A DNA stretch of 7,814 nucleotides from Bacteroidota bacterium (lineage in GTDB: Bacteria; Bacteroidota; Bacteroidia; Flavobacteriales; Flavobacteriaceae). Under the pieces are notes generated by a model. That model worked only from the letters and a program-made list of their open reading frames with translations. It ran no database searches and was not told where the DNA came from. Made by a program: the position numbers and the translations under genes. The stretch lies in NCBI GenBank assembly GCA_023386255.1, contig JAEWKB010000007.1, positions 1 to 7,814 on the forward strand. Direction: 5' to 3'. Position 1 is the stretch's first letter; each line of letters begins with the position of its first letter. This document shows positions 1-4,966 of the stretch, piece by piece.

Positions 1-950
1 GCATATTGGGTGTAAACCTTATATACGGAGCCTTTTACAAATACAACGATCCTAAAAAACTACTCCGTTATCTTTACGACAACCTGGATAAAGACCAGCT
101 GGAAATAGATACAATTAATTTTAGCGGCCCGCGCTTTGCTGATGTTGATAATCGTTTAATAAGCTTACAGTTAGTTAAGAATGGTATGACCGATGCCGTA
201 ATGTTCGACCCGAGCGGGCACAATATACTACCGGCTGCAGTGCTTTACAAAAAGAACATCCTGGCATTACGTGGAAGTTTCCGCCCGGTTACAAAAGTAA
301 ACATGGACATGTATGAGAAATCATACAAGATGTTCCTTGAGGAAAATAAAGTTGATAAGGATAAAACACTTGTAGTTTTTGAAATAACCTTAAGCAACCT
401 TCGCTCTGAAGGAGAAATAGATGAGCGTGACTTTATGGATAGAGCGGAGCTGTTATGTTCTCTTGGACAAACAGTTATGATATCCAACTTCCAGGAATAC
501 TATAAGGTTGTTGAATATTTCTCAAGCTATACAAAAGCACGGATGGGCCTTGCCATGGGCGTAAGTAATCTTGTAGATATTTTTGATGAAAAGTACTACC
601 GACACCTGAGCGGAGGCATACTGGAGGCTTTTGGTAAGCTGTTTTACCGCGACCTTAAGGTGTACCTGTACCCAATGAAGGAAGACGGACAGGTGGTTGA
701 TTCTGAAACGCTTAAGGTACACCCACGCATGAAGGAACTGTATAAGTTCTTTAAATTTAACGGAAAGGTAATCGATATTACCGGAATCGACGAGCATAAC
801 CTTGACATCTTCTCGCGTGAGGTACTGAAGATGATAAGCAAAGGCAAGAGCGGCTGGGAAGATATGCTGCCTCCCGGTGTTGCTGAAATTATCAAGAAAA
901 ACCATTTGTTTGGATACGACCCGAAAAAGATGCTGGCCGAGCAGAATTAG
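1..950 (+). CDS. Conserved Bacteroidota protein of uncertain function, C-terminal part (5' end outside window)
   Basis: The reading frame is open to the left edge: the codon before the TTG at 6 is ATA (Ile), so that TTG is probably an internal Leu and the true start lies outside the window. About 315 C-terminal residues are visible. They form a soluble, mixed alpha/beta-looking protein with no signal peptide or membrane segment. Notable stretches are LEIDTINFSGPRFADVDNR, ILALRGSFRPVTKVNMDMYE, LLCSLGQTVMISNFQEYYK and KARMGLAMGVSNLVDIFDEK. The composition and lack of low-complexity sequence suggest a conserved enzyme. I recall similar flavobacterial proteins of nearly 500 aa carrying a nicotinate-nucleotide adenylyltransferase name. 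However, neither the (H/T)xGH nor the ISSTxxR nucleotidyltransferase motif is visible here, so I do not endorse that function. The gene ends 26 nt from the convergent GIDE-domain gene. Confidence 0.8.
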   Translation, partial: ILGVNLIYGAFYKYNDPKKLLRYLYDNLDKDQLEIDTINFSGPRFADVDNRLISLQLVKNGMTDAVMFDPSGHNILPAAVLYKKNILALRGSFRPVTKVNMDMYEKSYKMFLEENKVDKDKTLVVFEITLSNLRSEGEIDERDFMDRAELLCSLGQTVMISNFQEYYKVVEYFSSYTKARMGLAMGVSNLVDIFDEKYYRHLSGGILEAFGKLFYRDLKVYLYPMKEDGQVVDSETLKVHPRMKELYKFFKFNGKVIDITGIDEHNLDIFSREVLKMISKGKSGWEDMLPPGVAEIIKKNHLFGYDPKKMLAEQN

Positions 951-976
951 AAACTTTTAAAGTGGTAAAAACTTTA

Positions 977-1648
977 TTACTGCTGTAAAGATGTACAATT
1001 CTCATCGTCACTCATGTAAATTACCTTTTTAGCATCATCATGAGTAACTGATAAAATTTGGCCATATTTTGCCGGCAGGCCAATGTCTTTAGGATCAACC
1101 CAATTACCTCTCCCTAGTAATGCAAGTCTTTCTCCCGGCTCAATAATGCCTTCATAATAGCGTATTGTTTTGTTCAGCCCTAACCAGCTTTCGCTGTCAT
1201 GTCCGTACTTTTTAAGGAACTCTTTGAGTTCAGGTGTGGCATCATTTAAAAATCCCGAGCTATACTCCCTGTCACGCACAATGTGGCTCTTTATCTTTTC
1301 AGAATTAATATAGGCATAGTACCCGTTATCATTAATAACATAATCTACCCAGTCTTCCTCATCAACTAAAGAGTGCCACGAACTGCTCCTGCCGCTCGAT
1401 CTTTCCTGTTCTACTACAACATGGTAGTAACAGCACTGCCTGCCCGATAAAGGCGCTGTAAGCAATGTATCTGCAATAGGTTGAGCTATGCCTATAAGCT
1501 TTGCACGCTGGCCTTCTTTAAATCGGCTGACACTGACTAATTTTGCTCTTTTCAGCGTGCGCTTTACTACTGCCTTTTCATTAAAGAAAATGCTATATAT
1601 AAAAGCTCCAACAACAAAACATATGATTATTACATGAAAAGTCTCCAT
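977..1648 (-). CDS. GIDE-domain membrane-anchored protein
   Basis: This 223-aa protein begins with a hydrophobic segment at residues about 4-22 (VIIICFVVGAFIYSIFF), followed by the basic stretch KAVVKRTLKRAK. That arrangement suggests a single N-terminal anchor with the body in the cytoplasm. The body resembles the GIDE domain shared with the eukaryotic membrane E3 ligase MULAN. It has GIAQP then LLTAPLSGRQCCYYHVVVE (residues about 53-80), a W-rich region (91-103), and a closing YYEGIIEPGERLALLGRG (164-181). The MULAN RING finger is absent, which is usual for bacterial members, so ligase activity should not be assumed. In eukaryotes the domain sits between membrane helices; the bacterial role is unknown to me. 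The ATG at 1646-1648 puts the hydrophobic anchor at the very N-terminus. The gene is divergent from the oxygenase gene and convergent with gene 1. No clear -7 element for it was found. Confidence 0.72.
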   Translation of the reverse strand: METFHVIIICFVVGAFIYSIFFNEKAVVKRTLKRAKLVSVSRFKEGQRAKLIGIAQPIADTLLTAPLSGRQCCYYHVVVEQERSSGRSSSWHSLVDEEDWVDYVINDNGYYAYINSEKIKSHIVRDREYSSGFLNDATPELKEFLKKYGHDSESWLGLNKTIRYYEGIIEPGERLALLGRGNWVDPKDIGLPAKYGQILSVTHDDAKKVIYMSDDENCTSLQQ

Positions 1649-1710
1649 AATAGCGGTTGTATTGATGCAATTTAGTTCTTATTTTATTGCTCTGCCAGGT
1701 TTAATCAATC

Positions 1711-1794
1711 TGTTAATAACTTCCCACTCTTTCATTCAAAAAATATACTTATGTTTGTATTTACAAGGCTTTAGGGCTTTGAAAGTTATTAACA
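1711..1794. repeat. Paired near-palindromic sites (GTTAnTAAC) in divergent intergenic region; possible operators
   Basis: TGTTAATAACTT at 1711-1722 is the exact reverse complement of AAGTTATTAACA at 1783-1794, a perfect 12-bp inverted repeat. The core of each arm is itself a hyphenated palindrome, GTTA-n-TAAC (1712-1720 and 1785-1793), so the arms can also be read as two copies of one dyad site. Their centres lie 73 bp apart, close to seven helical turns, and the midpoint (about 1752) falls on the promoter-like TAtgTTTG. This fits a pair of binding sites for a dimeric regulator acting on the oxygenase gene, the GIDE gene, or both. That role is inference. The sequence is AT-rich, which makes chance matches easier. 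Confidence 0.45.
1750..1757 (+). promoter_or_regulatory. Candidate -7 element (TAtgTTTG) for the oxygenase gene
   Basis: TATGTTTG matches the Bacteroidota primary-sigma -7 consensus TAnnTTTG. Transcription would start near 1763, giving a leader of about 43 nt before the ATG at 1807. No good TTG/TTTG -33 element lies 17-23 nt upstream, so the call rests on the -7 match and its position between the two palindromic sites. Confidence 0.35.
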
Positions 1795-1806
1795 AATTTA
1801 TTTTTT

Positions 1807-2757
1807 ATGCAAAACATTCCAAGTGTTGACCTGCGTGATTTCCTTTCGGATGACCCGAAACGCAAACAAAAATTTGTAAATGAAATCGGTAAAGCCTATG
1901 AAGATATAGGGTTTGTAGCATTAAAAGGGCATTTTCTTGATGACCGGCTGGTAGATGAGCTGTATGATGAAGTAAAAAACTTTTTCAGCCTGCCGCTTGA
2001 GGTAAAGGAAAAGTATGAGATACCGGGAATTGGAGGCCAGCGCGGCTATGTATCTTTCGGTAAGGAGCATGCCAAGGGCCGCAAAGAGGGCGACCTTAAG
2101 GAGTTTTGGCATTTTGGGCAATATGTAGGCGAAAATTCTAAATATAAAAGCGAATATCCCGACAACGTGGAGGTGGCTGAGCTGCCAAAGTTTAACGCTG
2201 TGGGCAAAGAGGCATACCAAATGCTGGAAAAAACCGGTGTGTATGTATTGCGTGCGCTGGCACTCTTCCTTGGCCTCGATGAATACTATTTTGACAACTA
2301 CGTGAAGGAAGGCAACAGCATCCTTCGTCCTATACACTACCCTCCTATCACTTCCGAGCCTGAAAATGCGGTACGTGCCGCAGCGCATGGCGATATAAAT
2401 CTTATAACACTGCTTATGGGCGCACAGGGCCGTGGCCTGCAGGTGCAGAACCACAACGGCGAGTGGATTGACGCCATTGCCGAACCGGATGAGCTGGTTA
2501 TTAACGTGGGCGACATGCTGAGCCGCCACACCAACAACAGGCTAAAATCTACAATCCACCAGGTGGTTAACCCGCCAAGGGAGCTGTGGGGCACTTCGCG
2601 CTATTCTATCCCGTTCTTTATGCACCCGGTGAGCGATATGCCGCTTAACTGCCTGGAGAACTGTATTGATGAAGACCACCCTAAGCTGTATGAAGATATC
2701 ACTGCGGGAGAATTCCTTCATGAAAGGCTGGTTGACCTTGGTTTGATCAAGAAATAA
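1807..2757 (+). CDS. Isopenicillin N synthase-family Fe(II)/2-oxoglutarate-type oxygenase
   Basis: This 316-aa protein matches the usual length and two-part architecture of the family. The N-terminal DIOX_N-type region (about 3-110) opens with IPSVDLRDFL and includes YEDIGFVALKGH and RGYVSFGKEHAKG. The C-terminal double-stranded beta-helix oxygenase domain spans about 170-275. The iron-binding facial triad is visible: His194 and Asp196 in AAAHGDINLITLL, and His251 in LKSTIHQVVNP. The Arg265-Tyr-Ser267 pair in SRYSIPFFMHP is the RxS signature that binds the 2-oxoglutarate carboxylate, or the substrate carboxylate in IPNS itself. It should be a soluble cytoplasmic non-haem iron enzyme. The substrate cannot be read from the sequence, and there is no beta-lactam biosynthesis context, so antibiotic synthesis should not be inferred from the family name. 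The ATG follows an AT-rich leader. The gene stands alone, with its own promoter candidate and terminator. Confidence 0.88.
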   Translation: MQNIPSVDLRDFLSDDPKRKQKFVNEIGKAYEDIGFVALKGHFLDDRLVDELYDEVKNFFSLPLEVKEKYEIPGIGGQRGYVSFGKEHAKGRKEGDLKEFWHFGQYVGENSKYKSEYPDNVEVAELPKFNAVGKEAYQMLEKTGVYVLRALALFLGLDEYYFDNYVKEGNSILRPIHYPPITSEPENAVRAAAHGDINLITLLMGAQGRGLQVQNHNGEWIDAIAEPDELVINVGDMLSRHTNNRLKSTIHQVVNPPRELWGTSRYSIPFFMHPVSDMPLNCLENCIDEDHPKLYEDITAGEFLHERLVDLGLIKK

Positions 2758-2776
2758 TTCATAAATTTATAGCGTA

Positions 2777-2808
2777 AAAAGCATTGGGTTTTTTAGCCTG
2801 ATGCTTTT
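2777..2808 (+). terminator. Intrinsic terminator after the oxygenase gene
   Basis: AAAAGCAT (2777-2784) pairs perfectly with ATGCTTTT (2801-2808) around a 16-nt loop in which GG and CC may pair further. The 3' arm ends in four Ts followed by CTGTTTT. It lies 20 nt after the oxygenase stop codon. The A-rich 5' arm would allow weaker function on the opposite strand too. Confidence 0.6.
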
Positions 2809-2821
2809 CTGTTTTAATACT

Positions 2822-2853
2822 ATGGAACGCGGATGACGCTGATTAGGCTGATT
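2822..2853 (+). repeat. Left inverted repeat of the GxxExxY cassette
   Basis: This 32-nt arm begins ATGGAACGCGGATGACG. It matches the reverse complement of 3256-3287 at 30 of 32 positions: the outer 22 nt (2822-2843) are perfect, with mismatches at 2844 and 2849. It lies 15 nt upstream of the ATG of the GxxExxY gene, just after the oxygenase terminator. Such arms could be ends of a mobile cassette or could fold into a transcript-level stem enclosing the gene. Confidence 0.85.
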
Positions 2854-3167
2854 GCCGAAGATTAATATATGATATTGCACAAAGAACTTACCGGCGAGAT
2901 TTTAAAATCTTTTTATGATGTTTATAATGAGCTTGGCTACGGCTTTCTTGAACGTGTTTATCAAAACGCATTATTTATTGAACTTAAAGAGCGTGGATTT
3001 GAAGTTGAAGCACAAAAACGTATTTCAGTTTATTATAAAAATCATTTTGTAGGTGATTATTTTGCTGACATTATTGTAAATGATACTGTTATACTGGAAC
3101 TTAAAGCTTGAGACTCTATAGTTGAAGAATTTGAATATCAATTGATCAATTACTTCAAAAGTACACG

Positions 3168-3196
3168 TTGCGAAGTGGGCTTATTACTTAACTTTG
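3168..3196 (+). promoter_or_regulatory. Promoter-like TTG-N18-TAacTTTG inside the GxxExxY pseudogene
   Basis: TTG (3168-3170) is followed after 18 nt by TAACTTTG (3189-3196), matching both Bacteroidota promoter elements and their normal spacing. A start near 3202 would give the SUI1-like gene a leader of about 100 nt that includes the right inverted repeat. Caution is needed: the -7 match is made by codons for Leu-Asn-Phe-Gly, which appear to be conserved in GxxExxY proteins, so it may be coincidence. Confidence 0.3.
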
Positions 3197-3255
3197 GCAA
3201 AGAGCCTGAATTTATAAGGAAAGTATTTAAAAATTCAAATAAAAAGATTCGCGTT

Positions 3256-3287
3256 AATCCGCCTGATCAGCGTCATCCGCGTTCCAT
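3256..3287 (-). repeat. Right inverted repeat of the GxxExxY cassette
   Basis: This is the partner of the arm at 2822-2853; its outer 22 nt (3266-3287) are a perfect reverse complement. It overlaps the 3' end of the GxxExxY frame and encodes its tail (NPPDQRHPRSI), and the frame's natural stop codon follows immediately at 3289-3291. The distance between the outer edges of the arms is 466 bp. No convincing target-site duplication is visible outside them. Confidence 0.85.
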
Positions 3288-3303
3288 CTGAAACATTTAA
3301 ATT

Positions 3304-3654
3304 ATGGCAAAGAAAAGTAATAGCTTAGAAGATCTTGGCGGGTTCGTATTCAGTACCAACAAAGACTTTGTGCTAAATAGTAATGAAGAGCAACAGGAAA
3401 CGCCGGCCAATAGTGAGCAGCGGCTTGAAGCACACCTTGACAAAAAGAACCGGGGCGGCAAGATTGCAACCGTAATAAAGGGTTTTGAAGGCACGGATGA
3501 TGACCTAAAGGCGCTGGCCAAGCAGCTGAAGACACTATGTGGTGTGGGCGGCTCGGCTAAGGATGGTGAGATAATCATTCAGGGGAACTTTCGCGACAAG
3601 ATTATGGACTACCTGGTAAATGAAGGCTATAAAGTAAAACGTGTAGGCGGATGA
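3304..3654 (+). CDS. SUI1/eIF1-like translation factor (YciH type)
   Basis: This 116-aa protein has a variable, polar N-terminal tail (1-45) and a SUI1 domain at about 46-116. The domain shows the basic KKNRGGKIATVIKGFEG (47-63), followed by LKTLCGVGGSAKDGEIIIQGNFRDKI (in pieces across 76-100) and a closing YLVNEGYKVKRVGG. This pattern is typical of bacterial YciH and eukaryotic eIF1. eIF1 binds the small ribosomal subunit and polices start-site choice; bacterial homologues are non-essential and less well understood. Length is normal. The ATG is the first start after the cassette and follows an A/T-rich stretch. The stop overlaps the next gene by ATGA, so the two are translationally coupled. 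Its own promoter is not obvious and may lie in the cassette upstream. Confidence 0.88.
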   Translation: MAKKSNSLEDLGGFVFSTNKDFVLNSNEEQQETPANSEQRLEAHLDKKNRGGKIATVIKGFEGTDDDLKALAKQLKTLCGVGGSAKDGEIIIQGNFRDKIMDYLVNEGYKVKRVGG

Positions 3655-4013
3655 ACCAGGAAGACCTTATATGGGATAGGATTACCCAAAGCGCTATGTC
3701 GAGATTTGATTTTGCTGCATTTAAACAGGAGCTGGAAAGCGCGACCGACCATGAGCAGGTGGCTGAAAATATCGTATTTATGAGCATCATTGGCTTTGCC
3801 TCGGGTAAAGATGAAAATGCTGTAGCGGAAAGCATTTACAACCAGATCATCCTTGCAGGGTTTATCTGGGATTTTGGCGAACTGGAAAAATTCCTGTCTG
3901 ACAAGAAGCAGCTGTTTCACCTGGAAATATACGCCGCTAACCTTGCGTATACATTACTTGAAGAATCAAAAGACCCTGCCGTTGCTTTAGCGGCAGTTAA
4001 CCAATTATTATAG
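3651..4013 (+). CDS. Uncharacterised 120-aa protein, coupled to the SUI1-like gene
   Basis: I do not recognise this protein. It overlaps the SUI1-like gene by 4 nt (ATGA), which supports translation and the start choice. The product is small, soluble and acidic, without a signal peptide or transmembrane helix. It is probably mostly alpha-helical: heptad-like runs such as FDFAAFKQELESATDHEQVAENI and Ala/Leu-rich AANLAYTLLEESKDPAVALAAVNQLL suggest a helical bundle. No cysteine or His-rich metal site is present. Aromatic-acidic motifs (GFIWDFGELEKFL) could form an interaction surface. The next gene begins 15 nt after its stop, so it sits mid-operon between a translation factor and a nucleoside phosphorylase. 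A role linked to either is speculation. Confidence 0.8.
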   Translation: MNQEDLIWDRITQSAMSRFDFAAFKQELESATDHEQVAENIVFMSIIGFASGKDENAVAESIYNQIILAGFIWDFGELEKFLSDKKQLFHLEIYAANLAYTLLEESKDPAVALAAVNQLL

Positions 4014-4028
4014 ACCAATTTAAATAAA

Positions 4029-4901
4029 ATGCAAATACAATCATCTGAACTTATACTGAACCCTGATGGTAGTGTGTATCACCTTAACCTTAGGCCGGAA
4101 AATATAGCGCACGACATAATATTTGTTGGCGACCAGGACCGTGTTGAAAAAATAACGGCACATTTTGACTCTATAGAATTTACCACACAAAAACGCGAGT
4201 TTAAAACACAGACTGGCATTTACAAAGGCAAACGCATGAGTGTGGTATCAACAGGTATAGGCCCTGATAATATTGATATTGTTATCAATGAGCTGGATGC
4301 GCTTGTAAATATTGACTTTGAAACACGCATGCCTAAAGAGAAGCTTACATCACTTAATATCGTAAGGATAGGCACATCGGGTTCCCTTCAGCCGGATATA
4401 CCTACCGACAGCCTTGTGATGTCGAAATACGGATTAGGGCTGGATAACATGCTCCGCTCCTACCGCATTGATGAAGTTACCGATCATGCCCTGGAAGAAG
4501 CGTTTGCGCACCACACGCAGTGGGACATCCGCAAAGGCAAGCCGTATGCGGTTAAGTGCAGTGAAAAGTTGGAAAAAATAATTGAGAGCGGGCACATACA
4601 CAAAGGTATCACCGCTACAGCAGGCGGATTTTATGGCCCGCAGGGGCGTGTATTGAGGCTTGAGATACAGGATACTGAGCTGAATAGGAAGATGGACAAC
4701 TTCAACTTCAACGACAACCGCATTACCAACCTGGAAATGGAAACAGCAGCTATATATGGGCTGTCGGCATTGTTGGGACACAATGCATTGTCGCTTAATG
4801 CGATTATAGCCAACAGGGCTTTGGGTACATTTAGCGAAGATCCTTACGCTGCTGTAAACAATCTTATTGAATACGCACTTACAAAATTGGCAAAGAGTTA
4901 A
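4029..4901 (+). CDS. Nucleoside phosphorylase, uridine phosphorylase-like
   Basis: This 290-aa enzyme belongs to the PNP/UDP phosphorylase family, which splits nucleosides with phosphate into base and ribose-1-phosphate for salvage. Visible landmarks are the phosphate-binding VGDQDRVEKI (33-42, compare E. coli Udp GDPDRVEKI), VSTGIGPDNIDIVINEL (73-89), the core RIGTSGSLQPDI (113-124), GFYGPQGR (200-207, in the base-binding region) and NLEMETAAIYGLSALLG (234-250), which contains the ribose-binding MExA-like segment. These are closer to uridine phosphorylase (RIGTTGAIQ, NYEMESATL) than to trimeric purine phosphorylases. It is slightly longer than E. coli Udp (about 253 aa), with extra sequence in the middle (DFETRMPKEK and around 140-190). 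No signal peptide, so cytoplasmic. It follows the unknown gene by 15 nt and is the last gene of that operon, being followed by a terminator. Exact base preference is not certain. Confidence 0.85.
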   Translation: MQIQSSELILNPDGSVYHLNLRPENIAHDIIFVGDQDRVEKITAHFDSIEFTTQKREFKTQTGIYKGKRMSVVSTGIGPDNIDIVINELDALVNIDFETRMPKEKLTSLNIVRIGTSGSLQPDIPTDSLVMSKYGLGLDNMLRSYRIDEVTDHALEEAFAHHTQWDIRKGKPYAVKCSEKLEKIIESGHIHKGITATAGGFYGPQGRVLRLEIQDTELNRKMDNFNFNDNRITNLEMETAAIYGLSALLGHNALSLNAIIANRALGTFSEDPYAAVNNLIEYALTKLAKS

Positions 4902-4907
4902 ATCTTT

Positions 4908-4936
4908 AGGAATTTATTGTAAGAAATTCCTTTTTT
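4908..4936 (+). terminator. Intrinsic terminator after the phosphorylase gene
   Basis: AGGAATTT (4908-4915) pairs perfectly with AAATTCCT (4924-4931) across an 8-nt loop, followed directly by a run of Ts to 4936. It starts 6 nt after the phosphorylase stop codon and clearly ends the SUI1-unknown-phosphorylase unit. Confidence 0.75.
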
Positions 4937-4943
4937 CAGTTTG

Positions 4944-4951
4944 TAACTTTG
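4944..4951 (+). promoter_or_regulatory. Candidate -7 element (TAacTTTG) with a very short leader
   Basis: TAACTTTG fits TAnnTTTG exactly and lies 15 nt before the ATG at 4967. A TTG at 4917-4919 is 24 nt upstream, one base beyond the usual 17-23 nt spacing, and it sits in the loop of the preceding terminator. The predicted leader is only about 10 nt, so there is no room for a Shine-Dalgarno site. Terminator and promoter therefore occupy the same 65-nt gap. Confidence 0.5.
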
Positions 4952-4966
4952 TAGAAAAGCAACCTA

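Larger units (their letters stand above)
2869..3291 (+). pseudogene. GxxExxY-family PD-(D/E)XK nuclease-like gene with an internal TGA stop
   Basis: Residues 25-31, GFLERVY, are the signature GxxExxY. Asp67 (DYFADIIV) and Glu77-Leu-Lys79 (VILELKA) look like the D...ExK core of a PD-(D/E)XK nuclease fold. The ATG frame stops at a TGA (3109-3111) after 80 codons. The same frame then continues without a gap through 59 more codons to TGA 3289-3291, reading DSIVEEFEYQLINYFK and EVGLLLNFGKEPEFIRKVF, the expected C-terminal half of the family. Body length (about 124 aa without the repeat-encoded tail) is normal. The simplest reading is a nonsense mutation in a recently intact gene, since no frameshift is needed; sequencing error is the alternative. 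If translated, the 80-aa product would keep the core motifs but lack the terminal helices. The final dozen or so codons lie in the right inverted repeat. The biological role of the family is unknown to me. Confidence 0.83.

Noticed and set aside
6..8. TTG as the true start of the first gene
   Set aside because: The frame is open to the window edge and the preceding codon is sense, so this is most likely an internal leucine of a truncated gene.
951..976. Bidirectional terminator between gene 1 and the GIDE gene
   Set aside because: The best pairing is a weak 6-bp AT-rich stem (TAAAGT with ACTTTA) without a clear T-run. It is not supportable as a terminator.
1921..2529. A 202-aa open frame on the minus strand inside the oxygenase gene
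   Set aside because: It lies wholly antisense to a gene with complete catalytic motifs, and its translation shows no recognisable domain. It is a by-product of the codon pattern of the real gene.
1807..2757. Beta-lactam antibiotic biosynthesis role for the oxygenase
   Set aside because: IPNS is only the family namesake. No ACV synthetase or other pathway gene is near, and many unrelated oxygenases share these motifs.
3109..3111. Selenocysteine or programmed readthrough at the internal TGA
   Set aside because: The family is not known for selenocysteine, no recoding hairpin was seen directly downstream, and a nonsense mutation explains the data more simply.
2811..3303. Target-site duplication flanking the GxxExxY cassette
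   Set aside because: Only a short AT-rich TTTAA-type match occurs on both sides at unequal distances from the arms. That is too weak to call a duplication.
3976..3996. GC-rich hairpin CTGCCG...CGGCAG near the end of the unknown 120-aa gene
   Set aside because: It is within coding sequence, is not followed by a T-run, and the phosphorylase gene continues just downstream. A chance fold is more likely than an attenuator.
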